From: UBA9926 sp913064795
GTDB taxonomy: Bacteria > Pseudomonadota > Gammaproteobacteria > Pseudomonadales > Azotimanducaceae
Direction: 5' to 3'
Assembly (NCBI GenBank): GCA_045560765.1
Contig: JBJKZD010000010.1
Location: forward strand, 434,001 to 498,000
DNA length: 64,000 nucleotides
In this document: piece after piece, positions 44,307 to 52,288 of the stretch
How positions within the stretch are numbered: position 1 is the stretch's first letter
Layout: every line of letters starts with the position of its first letter
Made by a program: the position numbers and the translations under genes
Notes under the pieces: model-generated
Databases searched by the model: none
Seen by the model: only the letters and a program-made list of their open reading frames with translations
Told to the model about the DNA's origin: nothing

Positions 44307-45368
44307 CTAGATCAGCAGATCTCCCATACGCTCAAAGAACTCAGATGTTGAAGTATTGCCGCCTTGGTCAACAGGGAGGCTTTGACCTGTTGCGTAAACC
44401 CGATCGATGGCCGCTTCAAGGCGCTGGGCAGCTTCTGAGTAACCCAAGTAGGTCATCAGCATCGCGGCTGATAGGATCGTTGCGGTCGGGTTGATGATGT
44501 TCTGGCCTTGAATATCTGGCGCGGTCCCATGAGCGGACTCAAAGTAAGCGTAGCTATCGCCATAACAGCCGGAGGGCGCAAGCCCTAAGCCACCCATTAG
44601 GCCCGCAGACCCGTCTGATAGGATATCCCCGTAAAGGTTGGGTGTGACAACAACATCAAGCGCCTGAGGCTGGGTGATCATCCGGCACAGAAAATCGTCA
44701 ACGATGAAGGTTTCAAAGGTAATGTCCGGGTAGTCTTTCGCAACCTCAAAACCGATGTCTCGAAAGTGTCCATCGGCCTTAGCCAACATGTTGTATTTTG
44801 AGGTCAAGGTAACTTTACGTTTTTGGCCACGCGAGCGAGCGAGTTCAAAGGCAAATCGAATTACCCGCTCAGAACCCGCATCAGTGATCGCCTTAATTGC
44901 GTAGCGGCCAGGGCCCAAATCTTTAAGATTGGCTCGAGCATGTTTTGAGTAGAGGTTCAGAGCTGCAAGGTCTTCAAGGTCACCCTCAAGCCCCAGGTAT
45001 AAGTCCTCTAGATTTTCTCGCACGATTGTAAAATCAATGGATTCCGGATGGCGCAGTGGCGATTGATAGCCTGGGCGCCATTTGCACGGCCGAACATTGG
45101 CGAAGGTCTGTTTGCCCCAGCGTAAATAAAATAGTGCTTGAGTGCTGGCCCCGCTGGTGGAGCCAAAAAAGGTGGCATCAGCTTGGTCCACCATGCGTTT
45201 TGCAGATTCGGAAAAATTGTTCCCAGGGGCGCTGTCTGGGTTAGTTGCGACCGGGGGATACACAAAGCTGATTGGAAGGGCTAGGGTTTCTAGAAGCGCC
45301 ACGGTGGGCGCCATGACTTCGGGGGAGGCGTCGTCTCCTAAAAATACGGCCACAGTTTTATCTGACAT
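44307..45368 (-). CDS. Isocitrate/isopropylmalate dehydrogenase family enzyme
   Basis: Beta-decarboxylating dehydrogenase, 353 aa. Seen: the NAD-type N-terminus shortened (VAVFLGDDASPEVM), IVRENLEDLYLGLEG (substrate-binding Arg and phosphorylation-loop region), the metal site VVTPNLYGDILSDGSAGLMG and the cofactor loop ESAHGTAPDIQGQ. IVRENxEDLY favours isocitrate or a related 2-hydroxyacid over isopropylmalate. It is transcribed divergently from a 2-oxoglutarate-dependent dioxygenase, the co-substrate of which an isocitrate dehydrogenase would make. A palindromic site lies between the two. Confidence 0.88.
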   Translation of the reverse strand: MSDKTVAVFLGDDASPEVMAPTVALLETLALPISFVYPPVATNPDSAPGNNFSESAKRMVDQADATFFGSTSGASTQALFYLRWGKQTFANVRPCKWRPGYQSPLRHPESIDFTIVRENLEDLYLGLEGDLEDLAALNLYSKHARANLKDLGPGRYAIKAITDAGSERVIRFAFELARSRGQKRKVTLTSKYNMLAKADGHFRDIGFEVAKDYPDITFETFIVDDFLCRMITQPQALDVVVTPNLYGDILSDGSAGLMGGLGLAPSGCYGDSYAYFESAHGTAPDIQGQNIINPTATILSAAMLMTYLGYSEAAQRLEAAIDRVYATGQSLPVDQGGNTSTSEFFERMGDLLI

Positions 45369-45381
45369 GCATGAAATCCTT

Positions 45382-45399
45382 TCTAGAGATGGCTCTAGA
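45382..45399. promoter_or_regulatory. 18-bp palindrome in divergent promoter region
   Basis: TCTAGAG-ATGG-CTCTAGA, perfect 7-bp arms, directly upstream of the minus-strand dehydrogenase start and about 100 bases before the dioxygenase. Typical size for an operator of a dimeric regulator; no regulator is adjacent. Confidence 0.45.
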
Positions 45400-45502
45400 C
45401 TAGCATCGAAATGGTATGAAGGCGTGAAGGATGTCGAAATAAGGGTTTACATTGGGATGGTGCACGAAGATGATGAGGAAGTCAGGTTGAAGGAGTTGAT
45501 TG

Positions 45503-46348
45503 ATGGAGATAAACACGGAGGTGGGTCCGATTGGCGCTGAGATTCGTGGCATTGATCTTTCTCAGCCTTTATCGGCCTCAGCATATTCTGAAATACATGA
45601 GGCTTGGCTTCGCCATGGCGTCTTATTTTTTCGTGATCAAACCTTGAGCCCCTCGGCGCAAGCCGCCTTTGCTGAACATTTTGGCGAGTTAGATGTGTAT
45701 CCCTTCATGCAGTCGGTGACGGAGCATGAAAATGTGATCCCGATTGTGAAGGAAGCCGACGCAACGTTGAACTTTGGCGGCGATTGGCACACGGACACCT
45801 CCTATAAAGCGGTGCCACCGAAGGCGACACTGCTCTATGCCGTTGAAGTACCGCCTACGGGTGGGGATACTTTGTTCGCCGATGCGACTGCGGCCTTTTC
45901 AGCCTTGAGTCCTGCATTTCAGGAGACACTGAGCGGCCTTTCTGGCATTTATACCCCCAAGATGGTGCACGGTAAGGGGGGCGGTTATCGAAATGTGTCC
46001 GCTAAAGATCAGCTGGGCGGCGCCTATGGCGGTAATGACGAATTCGCAGAATCCGAGGTTGAACACCCGCTCATCAGAACGCATGCTGAGACGGGGCGCA
46101 AAAGCATCTACTGTAGTCGGCCGCACACCCATCGGGTGAAGGGTTGGACTCGGGAGGAGAGTAAATCGATCATTGCTTACCTGACGTCGCATCTTACCCA
46201 AGACCCATTCGTATCCCGTCTTGAGTGGACCCAAGGGACACTGGCGATGTGGGACAACCGATGCTTGTTTCACAACGCGCTCAATGACTATCACGGCCAT
46301 CGTCGTCACATGCATCGTGTCATCATTCGGGGTGAACCCCCTGAATAG
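45503..46348 (+). CDS. TauD/TfdA-family 2-oxoglutarate dioxygenase
   Basis: Fe(II)/2-oxoglutarate dioxygenase of 281 aa. Seen: IGAEIRGIDLSQPL start, the metal motif WHTD (His96, Asp98), distal His257 in NRCLFHNALND and the Arg-rich tail RRHMHRVIIRG that binds 2-oxoglutarate. Relatives oxidise taurine, 2,4-D, alkyl sulfates or carnitine precursors; no sulfonate genes are adjacent, so the substrate is open. ATG 45503 has AGGAG 7 bases upstream; a TTG at 45500 is in frame. Confidence 0.92.
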   Translation: MEINTEVGPIGAEIRGIDLSQPLSASAYSEIHEAWLRHGVLFFRDQTLSPSAQAAFAEHFGELDVYPFMQSVTEHENVIPIVKEADATLNFGGDWHTDTSYKAVPPKATLLYAVEVPPTGGDTLFADATAAFSALSPAFQETLSGLSGIYTPKMVHGKGGGYRNVSAKDQLGGAYGGNDEFAESEVEHPLIRTHAETGRKSIYCSRPHTHRVKGWTREESKSIIAYLTSHLTQDPFVSRLEWTQGTLAMWDNRCLFHNALNDYHGHRRHMHRVIIRGEPPE

Positions 46349-46389
46349 AGCGCGGGCTTAGGACAGAATTTAAGCGAGGACTGAGTGCC

Positions 46390-47751
46390 TCACTGAACCT
46401 CTGGAGCGAGGGTGTCTAAGACCAATGTTATGTCATCCTCGGTTGTCGTCGGATTGACGATACAGAATCGAAGAACAGTCTCTCCCTGGTACTTCGTTGG
46501 CATCACGAAACCCTCACCGGTCTCGAGTAGCTCCTGACTCCAGCGCGCGTAATCTTCCTCGGTCCAGCCCTTGCGCTTAAAGATCACGATCGACAGGTTG
46601 GGGGGCAAGATTCGTTCGCACCAAGGACTGGCATCGATCAACGTCGCGGCGGTCTGGGTTAACGCTAGGGTTTTTTCGACGGCATCCGCGTAGGCCGCTG
46701 TCCCATGGGTGGCGAGGCTAAACCAAAATGGCAGGCCCCGTGCACGTCGAGAAAGGTGATGGGCGTAGTCAGAGGGATTCCAAATGCCATCATAGAGAAC
46801 TTCTAAATAATCACCATGTTGTCTGTGGGCAACCCGGGCATGTTCAGGCGCCCGATAGATCAATGCGCAACAATCCAGTGGCGCAAAAAGCCATTTATGT
46901 GGATCGACAATAAAGCTATCGGCCTGTTCAATGCCATCGAAGAGACCCCGTGCGCTGGGTGCCGCGAGTGCGGCGGCGCCATAGGCGCCATCCACATGCA
47001 GCCAAATCGACGACTCTCTGCAAAACTCTGCGATGCTTGATAAATCGTCGATCAAGCCCAAATTAGTGGTTCCGCTGGTGGCGACTACGGCGAAGATTCG
47101 GTCGCGATCACTAGCGGGTAGCGATGTTGCCGCTTGCTCAAGATCCGCACCGGTCATAGTTCCTGAACAGGGCACGGCAAGAATATCTGCATCCATGACA
47201 AAGGCCGCTTGCTGCACTGAAGCATGAGCGCCATCAGCAGTGAGGATTAAGCCTCTGGTTTGGTTCTGACCGCTGGCTTCGCGCCAAACGCTGCGTGCAG
47301 TGATGAGCGCACTGAGGTTTCCTGCGGTGCCCCCACTGACAAAAACCCCCCCAGCGTCTGGTGGAAACCCTGCTAGGTCCGCTAGCCAGCGCAAAGCATC
47401 ATTCTCTGCCATCACTGCGCCCGCAGCCTCTAACCAAGAAGTGCCGCAAATGCTGGATGCGCCGACCACGAGATCAAATAGCGTTGCGGCCTCTGTGGGC
47501 GCGGCGGGTACAAAAGAAAAAAAACGGGGATGATCCACTGAAATACAGGCGGGGGCCAAGACGTCAGTGAAGATCCGCAAAGCCTCTAGGCCGCCAAGTC
47601 CATTAGCGGTAATCGTCTGTCCTACCATGGCTCTCAGGTCTTGCTCGGACTTTGGGCCATCTAAAGTGGGAGGATTCATGCGAATACGCTCGACCGCATA
47701 ACGAAGTATGGCCTGGGTTAAAACCTCTGTCCGTTGGTCTTGCTGGTGCAT
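46390..47751 (-). CDS. Group II PLP-dependent amino acid decarboxylase
   Basis: PLP decarboxylase of 453 aa, in the aromatic-L-amino-acid/diaminobutyrate decarboxylase family. Seen: FVSGGTAGNLSAL at about 137-149, TADGAHASVQ, the cofactor Asp in WLHVDGAYGAA (about 254) and Schiff-base Lys286 in VDPHKWLFAP. It would turn an L-amino acid into an amine (tryptamine, phenethylamine or similar). It is divergent from an SDR gene with an inverted repeat between them. A link to the amine-catabolic block 18 kb away is only suggestive. Confidence 0.9.
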   Translation of the reverse strand: MHQQDQRTEVLTQAILRYAVERIRMNPPTLDGPKSEQDLRAMVGQTITANGLGGLEALRIFTDVLAPACISVDHPRFFSFVPAAPTEAATLFDLVVGASSICGTSWLEAAGAVMAENDALRWLADLAGFPPDAGGVFVSGGTAGNLSALITARSVWREASGQNQTRGLILTADGAHASVQQAAFVMDADILAVPCSGTMTGADLEQAATSLPASDRDRIFAVVATSGTTNLGLIDDLSSIAEFCRESSIWLHVDGAYGAAALAAPSARGLFDGIEQADSFIVDPHKWLFAPLDCCALIYRAPEHARVAHRQHGDYLEVLYDGIWNPSDYAHHLSRRARGLPFWFSLATHGTAAYADAVEKTLALTQTAATLIDASPWCERILPPNLSIVIFKRKGWTEEDYARWSQELLETGEGFVMPTKYQGETVLRFCIVNPTTTEDDITLVLDTLAPEVQ

Positions 47752-47799
47752 GTTGAGCCTCTTGCCGTGAACAGCGCTGAATAGTTGGATAAGGTAGTA

Positions 47800-47825
47800 T
47801 AGGACGAAAATTTAGGGTCGTCCTA
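47800..47825. promoter_or_regulatory. Inverted repeat in divergent decarboxylase/SDR region
   Basis: TAGGACGA and TCGTCCTA, perfect 8-bp arms, 10-base loop, between the starts at 47751 and 47891. A candidate operator for one or both genes. Confidence 0.45.
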
Positions 47826-47890
47826 GATTACATTCGAGGCAACATCCGCCAGCGTCTGATGCGCGTGGCGGCACTCAGCGGAGCATAAAA

Positions 47891-48667
47891 ATGCAGATCA
47901 GTGGAAAGGTGGTAGTGATTACCGGAGGCAGTGGTGGGATCGGGAGCGCGATGGCGGAAAAATTTTTAGCAGGAAACGCTAAGGCGGTTGTTCTGGCCGA
48001 TTTAGATCAATCAGCGGTGGAGACGGCCGCGGCCGCACTAGGTTGTAGCGGTCTAGCCTGCGATGTGACCCGCGAGGCTCAAGTGCAAGCCTTGGTGGAG
48101 TCTGTGATCGCCGAGCATGGTCAAATTGATCTGTTCTGCTCTAATGCAGGTGCCGGGGGTCAAGGTGTTTTGACTGACGCAGAAAATGACGTTTGGCAGA
48201 AACAATGGGAGCTTCACGTGATGAGCCATGTCTATGCAGCCAGAGCAGTGTTGCCCGGCATGTTAGCTCGGGGCGAAGGCTACCTGTTAAATACTGCATC
48301 GGCAGCGGGTCTCCTCGCTGCGCTTGGATCAGGGCCTTACTCGGTGACAAAGGCAGCTGCCGTGAAGCTGGCCGAGTTCCTTGCGATCACCCATGGCGAT
48401 GAGGGCATCAGAGTCTCGGTGCTATGCCCCCAGGGGGTCAATACCGCGATGGCGCCCCGGGGACTGGGTGATGGCCAAACCGATGGCATTATTGAGCCAG
48501 CAGAACTTGCCAGTTGCGTGATGGAGGCCATTGAGGACGAACGATTCCATGTGCTGCCACATCCTGAGGTCGAAGAATATGTCCGCAGAAAGGGGGATAA
48601 CGTGGACCGTTGGCTGCTGGGTATGCGCCGACTGCGCAGGCAGTCGATGGAACAAGTCGAGGGTTAA
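47891..48667 (+). CDS. Short-chain dehydrogenase/reductase
   Basis: Classical SDR, 258 aa. Seen: TGGSGGIG at residues 11-18, Asp37 after beta-2 (LADLDQ) suggesting NAD, SNAGAGG at about 84-90 in place of NNAG, Ser137 and YSVTK with Tyr150 and Lys154. The first Asn of NNAG is Ser here, which is tolerated in some members. The stop overlaps the convergent SDR stop through the palindrome TTAA. Substrate unknown. Confidence 0.91.
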   Translation: MQISGKVVVITGGSGGIGSAMAEKFLAGNAKAVVLADLDQSAVETAAAALGCSGLACDVTREAQVQALVESVIAEHGQIDLFCSNAGAGGQGVLTDAENDVWQKQWELHVMSHVYAARAVLPGMLARGEGYLLNTASAAGLLAALGSGPYSVTKAAAVKLAEFLAITHGDEGIRVSVLCPQGVNTAMAPRGLGDGQTDGIIEPAELASCVMEAIEDERFHVLPHPEVEEYVRRKGDNVDRWLLGMRRLRRQSMEQVEG

Positions 48668-49542
48668 GCGAGGCCTTTTAACGGTTTTTTATTGCGCAGC
48701 AATGTGATTGGAATCATAAAAATCGGCAGCAACTTGAGGTAATGCATTGGCGAGAGTCGTTGCGCAAAATCCATGCACTTGGCGTCAAATCCAACAAAGA
48801 TACGTTGACGCCGGCGTTTGACGCCACTGAGGATGATGTCCGCCGCCCGGCTCGGATGCATGCCATTATCCCGAAAAAGCGCCGCCATTTCCTCTTTGCT
48901 GCCGTTCGTACCCAGAAGTTTTTGCTCACTACCCAACTCTTCCTCGTTAAAGCGAGAATTTGCGACGATATTGGTACCAATGTGTCCTGGGTGAACGCAA
49001 TGTACAGAAAGACCCGTACCTGCATATTCCCGCGCGAGCCCTTCGGTAAATCCCCGCACCGCAAACTTTGTAGCGTGATAGACAGACTGTTTGGCAACGG
49101 CGATCATGCCAAAAATTGAGGAAGTATTGATGAGCGCCGCCTCGGGCTGCATTTTAAGGTAAGGCAGGAAGGCTCGAGTTGCGTTGACGACACCATTGAG
49201 ATTGATGTTCATGACCCAGTCCCAGTCGGCCTCGCTCATGTTTTCGAAATCAGCGCCAGCCGTGACACCCGCGTTGTTAAACAGCATATCTACTTTGCCG
49301 TGTCGCGCGATGACTTGTTCGGGCAGGGCCTCAATGGCAGCTTTATCAGCCATGTCGAGTTCAAAGCTCGAAACCGCGACGTTGTGTTGTTGCAGGAGCT
49401 TCTCGGTTTCTTTGAGTGTTTCGGGATTGACATCGCAAATCACGACGTCCGCACCGGCCCGGGCGAGGAGAATGGCAAGGTATCGCCCCATGCCTGAGCC
49501 GGCGCCAGTGATCACCGCTACTTTCTGAGCGAACGTTTTCAT
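48664..49542 (-). CDS. Short-chain dehydrogenase/reductase
   Basis: Classical SDR of 292 aa with a C-terminal extension. Seen: TGAGSGMG at residues 12-19, NNAG at 89-92, YHATK with Tyr155 and Lys159, and the helix-rich tail (LSPMHYLKLLPIFMIPITLL) that is hydrophobic and probably membrane-associated, as in retinol dehydrogenase-type SDRs acting on lipophilic alcohols. It is convergent with the preceding SDR. ATG 49542 lies just after an AGGAAG ribosome site. Confidence 0.92.
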   Translation of the reverse strand: MKTFAQKVAVITGAGSGMGRYLAILLARAGADVVICDVNPETLKETEKLLQQHNVAVSSFELDMADKAAIEALPEQVIARHGKVDMLFNNAGVTAGADFENMSEADWDWVMNINLNGVVNATRAFLPYLKMQPEAALINTSSIFGMIAVAKQSVYHATKFAVRGFTEGLAREYAGTGLSVHCVHPGHIGTNIVANSRFNEEELGSEQKLLGTNGSKEEMAALFRDNGMHPSRAADIILSGVKRRRQRIFVGFDAKCMDFAQRLSPMHYLKLLPIFMIPITLLRNKKPLKGLA

Positions 49543-49924
49543 AGACCTTCCTCTTGTTCAGTTGGGCAGTAAAGCGCACCGAATAGGGTTCTTGCAAGTG
49601 CCGCACTCCGGTATCGCTCGAATGAGTTAGACTCAAATGTAAACCAGCACCTCAAAAACCAGCGGCGGCTTCAGCGTTTGCGACGAGCGCTTGATTTTCT
49701 AATGCACAGGCACTGCAACAGGCAGCGAGGCTTTAGCCAGTGACACAAGTGGGGCCTTGATGAGTCTCCTTTAAAGCGCGTTCCTCGCAGCTTAAACTGG
49801 CGGGGGATCGAGCAGCGGAGGATCGTGTTTCCTTGTCAATGCCGATAGTCAATATCGATCAAAGAGGCCTGGTGCCGGACATTGGTATGATCTCCGCACA
49901 ATGTTGAGGATCCAGGAAGAGGGA
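49543..49924. other. Divergent intergenic region upstream of SDR and DUF952 gene
   Basis: About 380 bases. Loose short repeats such as AAACCAGC (near 49639 and 49655) and CAGGCA (near 49710) occur, but I see no clear periodic tract, promoter or gene. Confidence 0.35.
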
Positions 49925-50326
49925 ATGCCGATGGCCGTAATCTATCATTTAGCGTTGCATAGGGACTGGCTGGCTGCAATTGAATCCGCGGGGATCTACT
50001 ATCCGCCAACGTTTAAACAAGACGGAATGACTCATGCTGCTCCGGATACGGAAACTCTGATCAAAGTGGCGAACCAGTTTTACAGGGGTGTCCAAGGCCC
50101 TTGGTGTTTCCTGGCGATCAGTATTGCGCGCCTGAACCGAGTAGGTATTGATGTACGCTTTGAGCCTGCAGCGGCCGTCGGTGATCGGGAGGATCATTTT
50201 GCTGGCAGCGAAGCCTTAATGTTTCCTCACATCTATGGGGGTATTCCTGAGCAGGCAGTGGTGTATATTGGCTCGGTGGAACAGGATCGAGGGGGCGTGT
50301 TTTTATCGCTGCCGAGCCGTGAATAA
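49925..50326 (+). CDS. DUF952 family protein
   Basis: A 133-aa protein matching the DUF952 pattern: VIYHLALHRDWLAAIESAG, YYPPTFKQDGMTHAA, FYRGVQGPWCFLAI, RFEPA and a C-terminal FPHIYGGIPEQAV. The family is small and soluble, structurally related to glutathione S-transferase-like or ADP-ribosyl-type folds by annotation only; the function is unknown. ATG 49925 is preceded by AGGAAGAGGG; the upstream in-frame TTG/ATG at 49901 is less likely. Confidence 0.85.
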   Translation: MPMAVIYHLALHRDWLAAIESAGIYYPPTFKQDGMTHAAPDTETLIKVANQFYRGVQGPWCFLAISIARLNRVGIDVRFEPAAAVGDREDHFAGSEALMFPHIYGGIPEQAVVYIGSVEQDRGGVFLSLPSRE

Positions 50327-50369
50327 CATCGTTCGAAAGGGCCGCTGATCTGATTTTAAGGAAAATAAA

Positions 50370-51206
50370 ATGGAAACTGTGAATGCCGATCAATTCGCTT
50401 ATTGGGATGGCGATGCGGGCCATGTCTGGGTGAGGCATCAAACTCGGCTGGATCAATTGATGACCCCGCTGACCCAGGCCCTCCTCGATAGGGTTGGCGA
50501 AGCATCAGGTTTGGCCATTCTTGACCTCGGTTGTGGCTGTGGTGAAACATCGCTGGCGCTGGCTGAACGTGGTGCCCATGTGGTCGGGGTCGATCTATCC
50601 AGCCCGATGTTAGCCCGGGCCGTTGATCGCGTTGGTGAGGCGCAGAACCCTATGTTCATTCAGGCTGATGGCGCCACTTTTGAAGCGTTAGAACCCTTGG
50701 ACCTTATTTTCTCTCGATTTGGTGCGATGTTTTTTCAATCCCCTGCCGACGCATTCACACATCTGCGCCAACAGCTCAAACCCGGCGGGGAATTATTGTT
50801 AGGGTGCTGGCAGCCGCCGGCTGAGAATCCTTGGATGTCGGTTGGAGGGCGGGCGATTGCGCCGTTTCTGCCCCCCAGTGGCCCAGGAAATGACCCTCGA
50901 GCGCCTGGGCCTTTTGCTTTCAGTGACCCCGTCTATGTGACCGAGATTTTGACCGCGGCCGGGTTTGACTCGATTGAATTCGAGTCTGTTTGTGAAACTT
51001 TGTTGGTGGCTGAGAATATTGATGCGGCGGTGGACTTTCAATGCGAGCTTGGGCCAGCTGCCAGAGCCTTTAAACAGCTGCCGGAAGAGGTGGTTCAAGA
51101 GGCTCTGGCTTCGATGAAGCAAGCGCTGGGGCCGTTTGTGACGGATCAAGGCATTGAAATGAGCGGTTCAATTTGGTCAATCAAGGCGGTCAATCAACGC
51201 GGTTAA
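50370..51206 (+). CDS. SAM-dependent methyltransferase, class I
   Basis: A 278-aa Rossmann-fold methyltransferase (Methyltransf_11/25 type). Seen: SAM motif I LDLGCGCGETSLALAERG at residues 51-68, acidic VVGVDLSSPML in motif II, and LIFSRFGAMFFQSP followed by LRQQLKPGGELLLG, the UbiE-like motif order. The N-terminal YWDGDAGHVWVRHQTRLD is characteristic of a bacterial small-molecule methyltransferase group. The target is unknown. Its last codons contain the first units of a 13-bp repeat tract. Confidence 0.9.
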   Translation: METVNADQFAYWDGDAGHVWVRHQTRLDQLMTPLTQALLDRVGEASGLAILDLGCGCGETSLALAERGAHVVGVDLSSPMLARAVDRVGEAQNPMFIQADGATFEALEPLDLIFSRFGAMFFQSPADAFTHLRQQLKPGGELLLGCWQPPAENPWMSVGGRAIAPFLPPSGPGNDPRAPGPFAFSDPVYVTEILTAAGFDSIEFESVCETLLVAENIDAAVDFQCELGPAARAFKQLPEEVVQEALASMKQALGPFVTDQGIEMSGSIWSIKAVNQRG

Positions 51207-51251
51207 GCAACGCTGTTTATTATAGTGTTAATCAAAGCGTTCATTCAGTGC
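51175..51251 (+). repeat. 13-bp imperfect tandem repeat upstream of SDR gene
   Basis: Units: 51175-51187 and 51188-51200 differ at one base (GGTCAATCAAGGC / GGTCAATCAACGC); then 51201-51213 GGTTAAGCAACGC, a 12-base diverged unit, 51226-51238 TGTTAATCAAAGC and 51239-51251. The first two overlap the 3' end of the methyltransferase gene. The tract ends 53 bases before ATG 51305. Confidence 0.7.
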
Positions 51252-51304
51252 AGTGAATTGCGAGGGGCCTTTCCCTAAACGCACATTAGATTAAGGAGAA
51301 AACG

Positions 51305-52069
51305 ATGAATTTGGATCAAGCAGTTTGTATTGTGACTGGATCTTCATCAGGAGTTGGTGCCGCTACGGCCAAGATGATGGCGGCGCGTGGGGCACGGGTG
51401 GTGATTAATTATTCGCGCAGTGAGGCCGCTGCAGCGGAGGTTGCGGGGAGCATAGAAGCGATGGGCGGGGAGGTTTTGATGTGTAAGGCTGACGTCAGTC
51501 GCGATGAGGATTGCCAGCGTATGGTCGGCCAGGCGCTCGATCAGTGGGGTCGCCTTGACGTGCTTGTGAACAATGCAGGGACGACTAAATTTGTCGCCCA
51601 TGGCGATCTTGATGGGTTAGATGCTGCGGACTTTCAAAATATTTATGGGGTTAATGTCATTGGCGCTTTTCAAATGGTTCGTGCCGCTGAGCCCGCTTTA
51701 AAAGCATCCGGGAATGCAGCGGTGGTCAATGTCGCTTCCATTGCTGGCGTTAAGGGTGTTGGATCGTGTGTCGCTTACGCGGCTTCGAAGGGAGCCTTGA
51801 TTACGATGACGATGTCTCTCGCGCGGGTTTTAGGACCAGAGATTAGGGTCAATGCAGTGTGTCCCGGTTTTATTGAAGGAGACTGGCTTGCTGAAGGCAT
51901 GGGGCAAGCGGTTTATGATCAATCCATCGCGCACTTAAAGGCGCGAACGCCCCTTCAAACTGTGTGCACCCCAGAGACCGTTGCAGAATCGATCCTCTCT
52001 TTCGTTGATAGCCATTCCGTCGTGACCGGCCAGCATTTGGTGCTCGATGGCGGTCACTTGTTGCTCTAG
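51305..52069 (+). CDS. Short-chain dehydrogenase/reductase
   Basis: A 254-aa SDR of the FabG-like group. Seen: TGSSSGVG at residues 11-18, NYSRSEAAA after beta-2 (Arg there favours NADP), VNNAGTT, YAASKGALITMTMSLAR with the Tyr/Lys pair, VNAVCPGFIEGDW, and the terminal SVVTGQHLVLDGGHLLL typical of FabG-like enzymes. AAGGAG precedes ATG 51305. A 13-bp repeat lies in the leader. Substrate unknown. Confidence 0.92.
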   Translation: MNLDQAVCIVTGSSSGVGAATAKMMAARGARVVINYSRSEAAAAEVAGSIEAMGGEVLMCKADVSRDEDCQRMVGQALDQWGRLDVLVNNAGTTKFVAHGDLDGLDAADFQNIYGVNVIGAFQMVRAAEPALKASGNAAVVNVASIAGVKGVGSCVAYAASKGALITMTMSLARVLGPEIRVNAVCPGFIEGDWLAEGMGQAVYDQSIAHLKARTPLQTVCTPETVAESILSFVDSHSVVTGQHLVLDGGHLLL

Positions 52070-52288
52070 CGGGAAAGCGCAGAAGTTAAAGCTAAAGGGT
52101 AATGGTTGCAGGTCTTTAGACATCCGCCGCTTTAAAGGCCGTTCGTTCTAGAGTCCAGTAGCCAGTCGGCATCAGGGTGCGGGCAGGCCGGGGATCCATT
52201 GATGGCTTTCGATGGCGAAGCTACTGGCCTGATGACGCGCTACTTGAAATCCCGGAGCAAGGGGGGCGAGCACCCTCGTGAATGTTGT

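Noticed and set aside
45142..45540. 132-codon plus-strand open frame
   Set aside because: Antisense to the dehydrogenase start and overlapping the dioxygenase gene; composition is a shadow frame.
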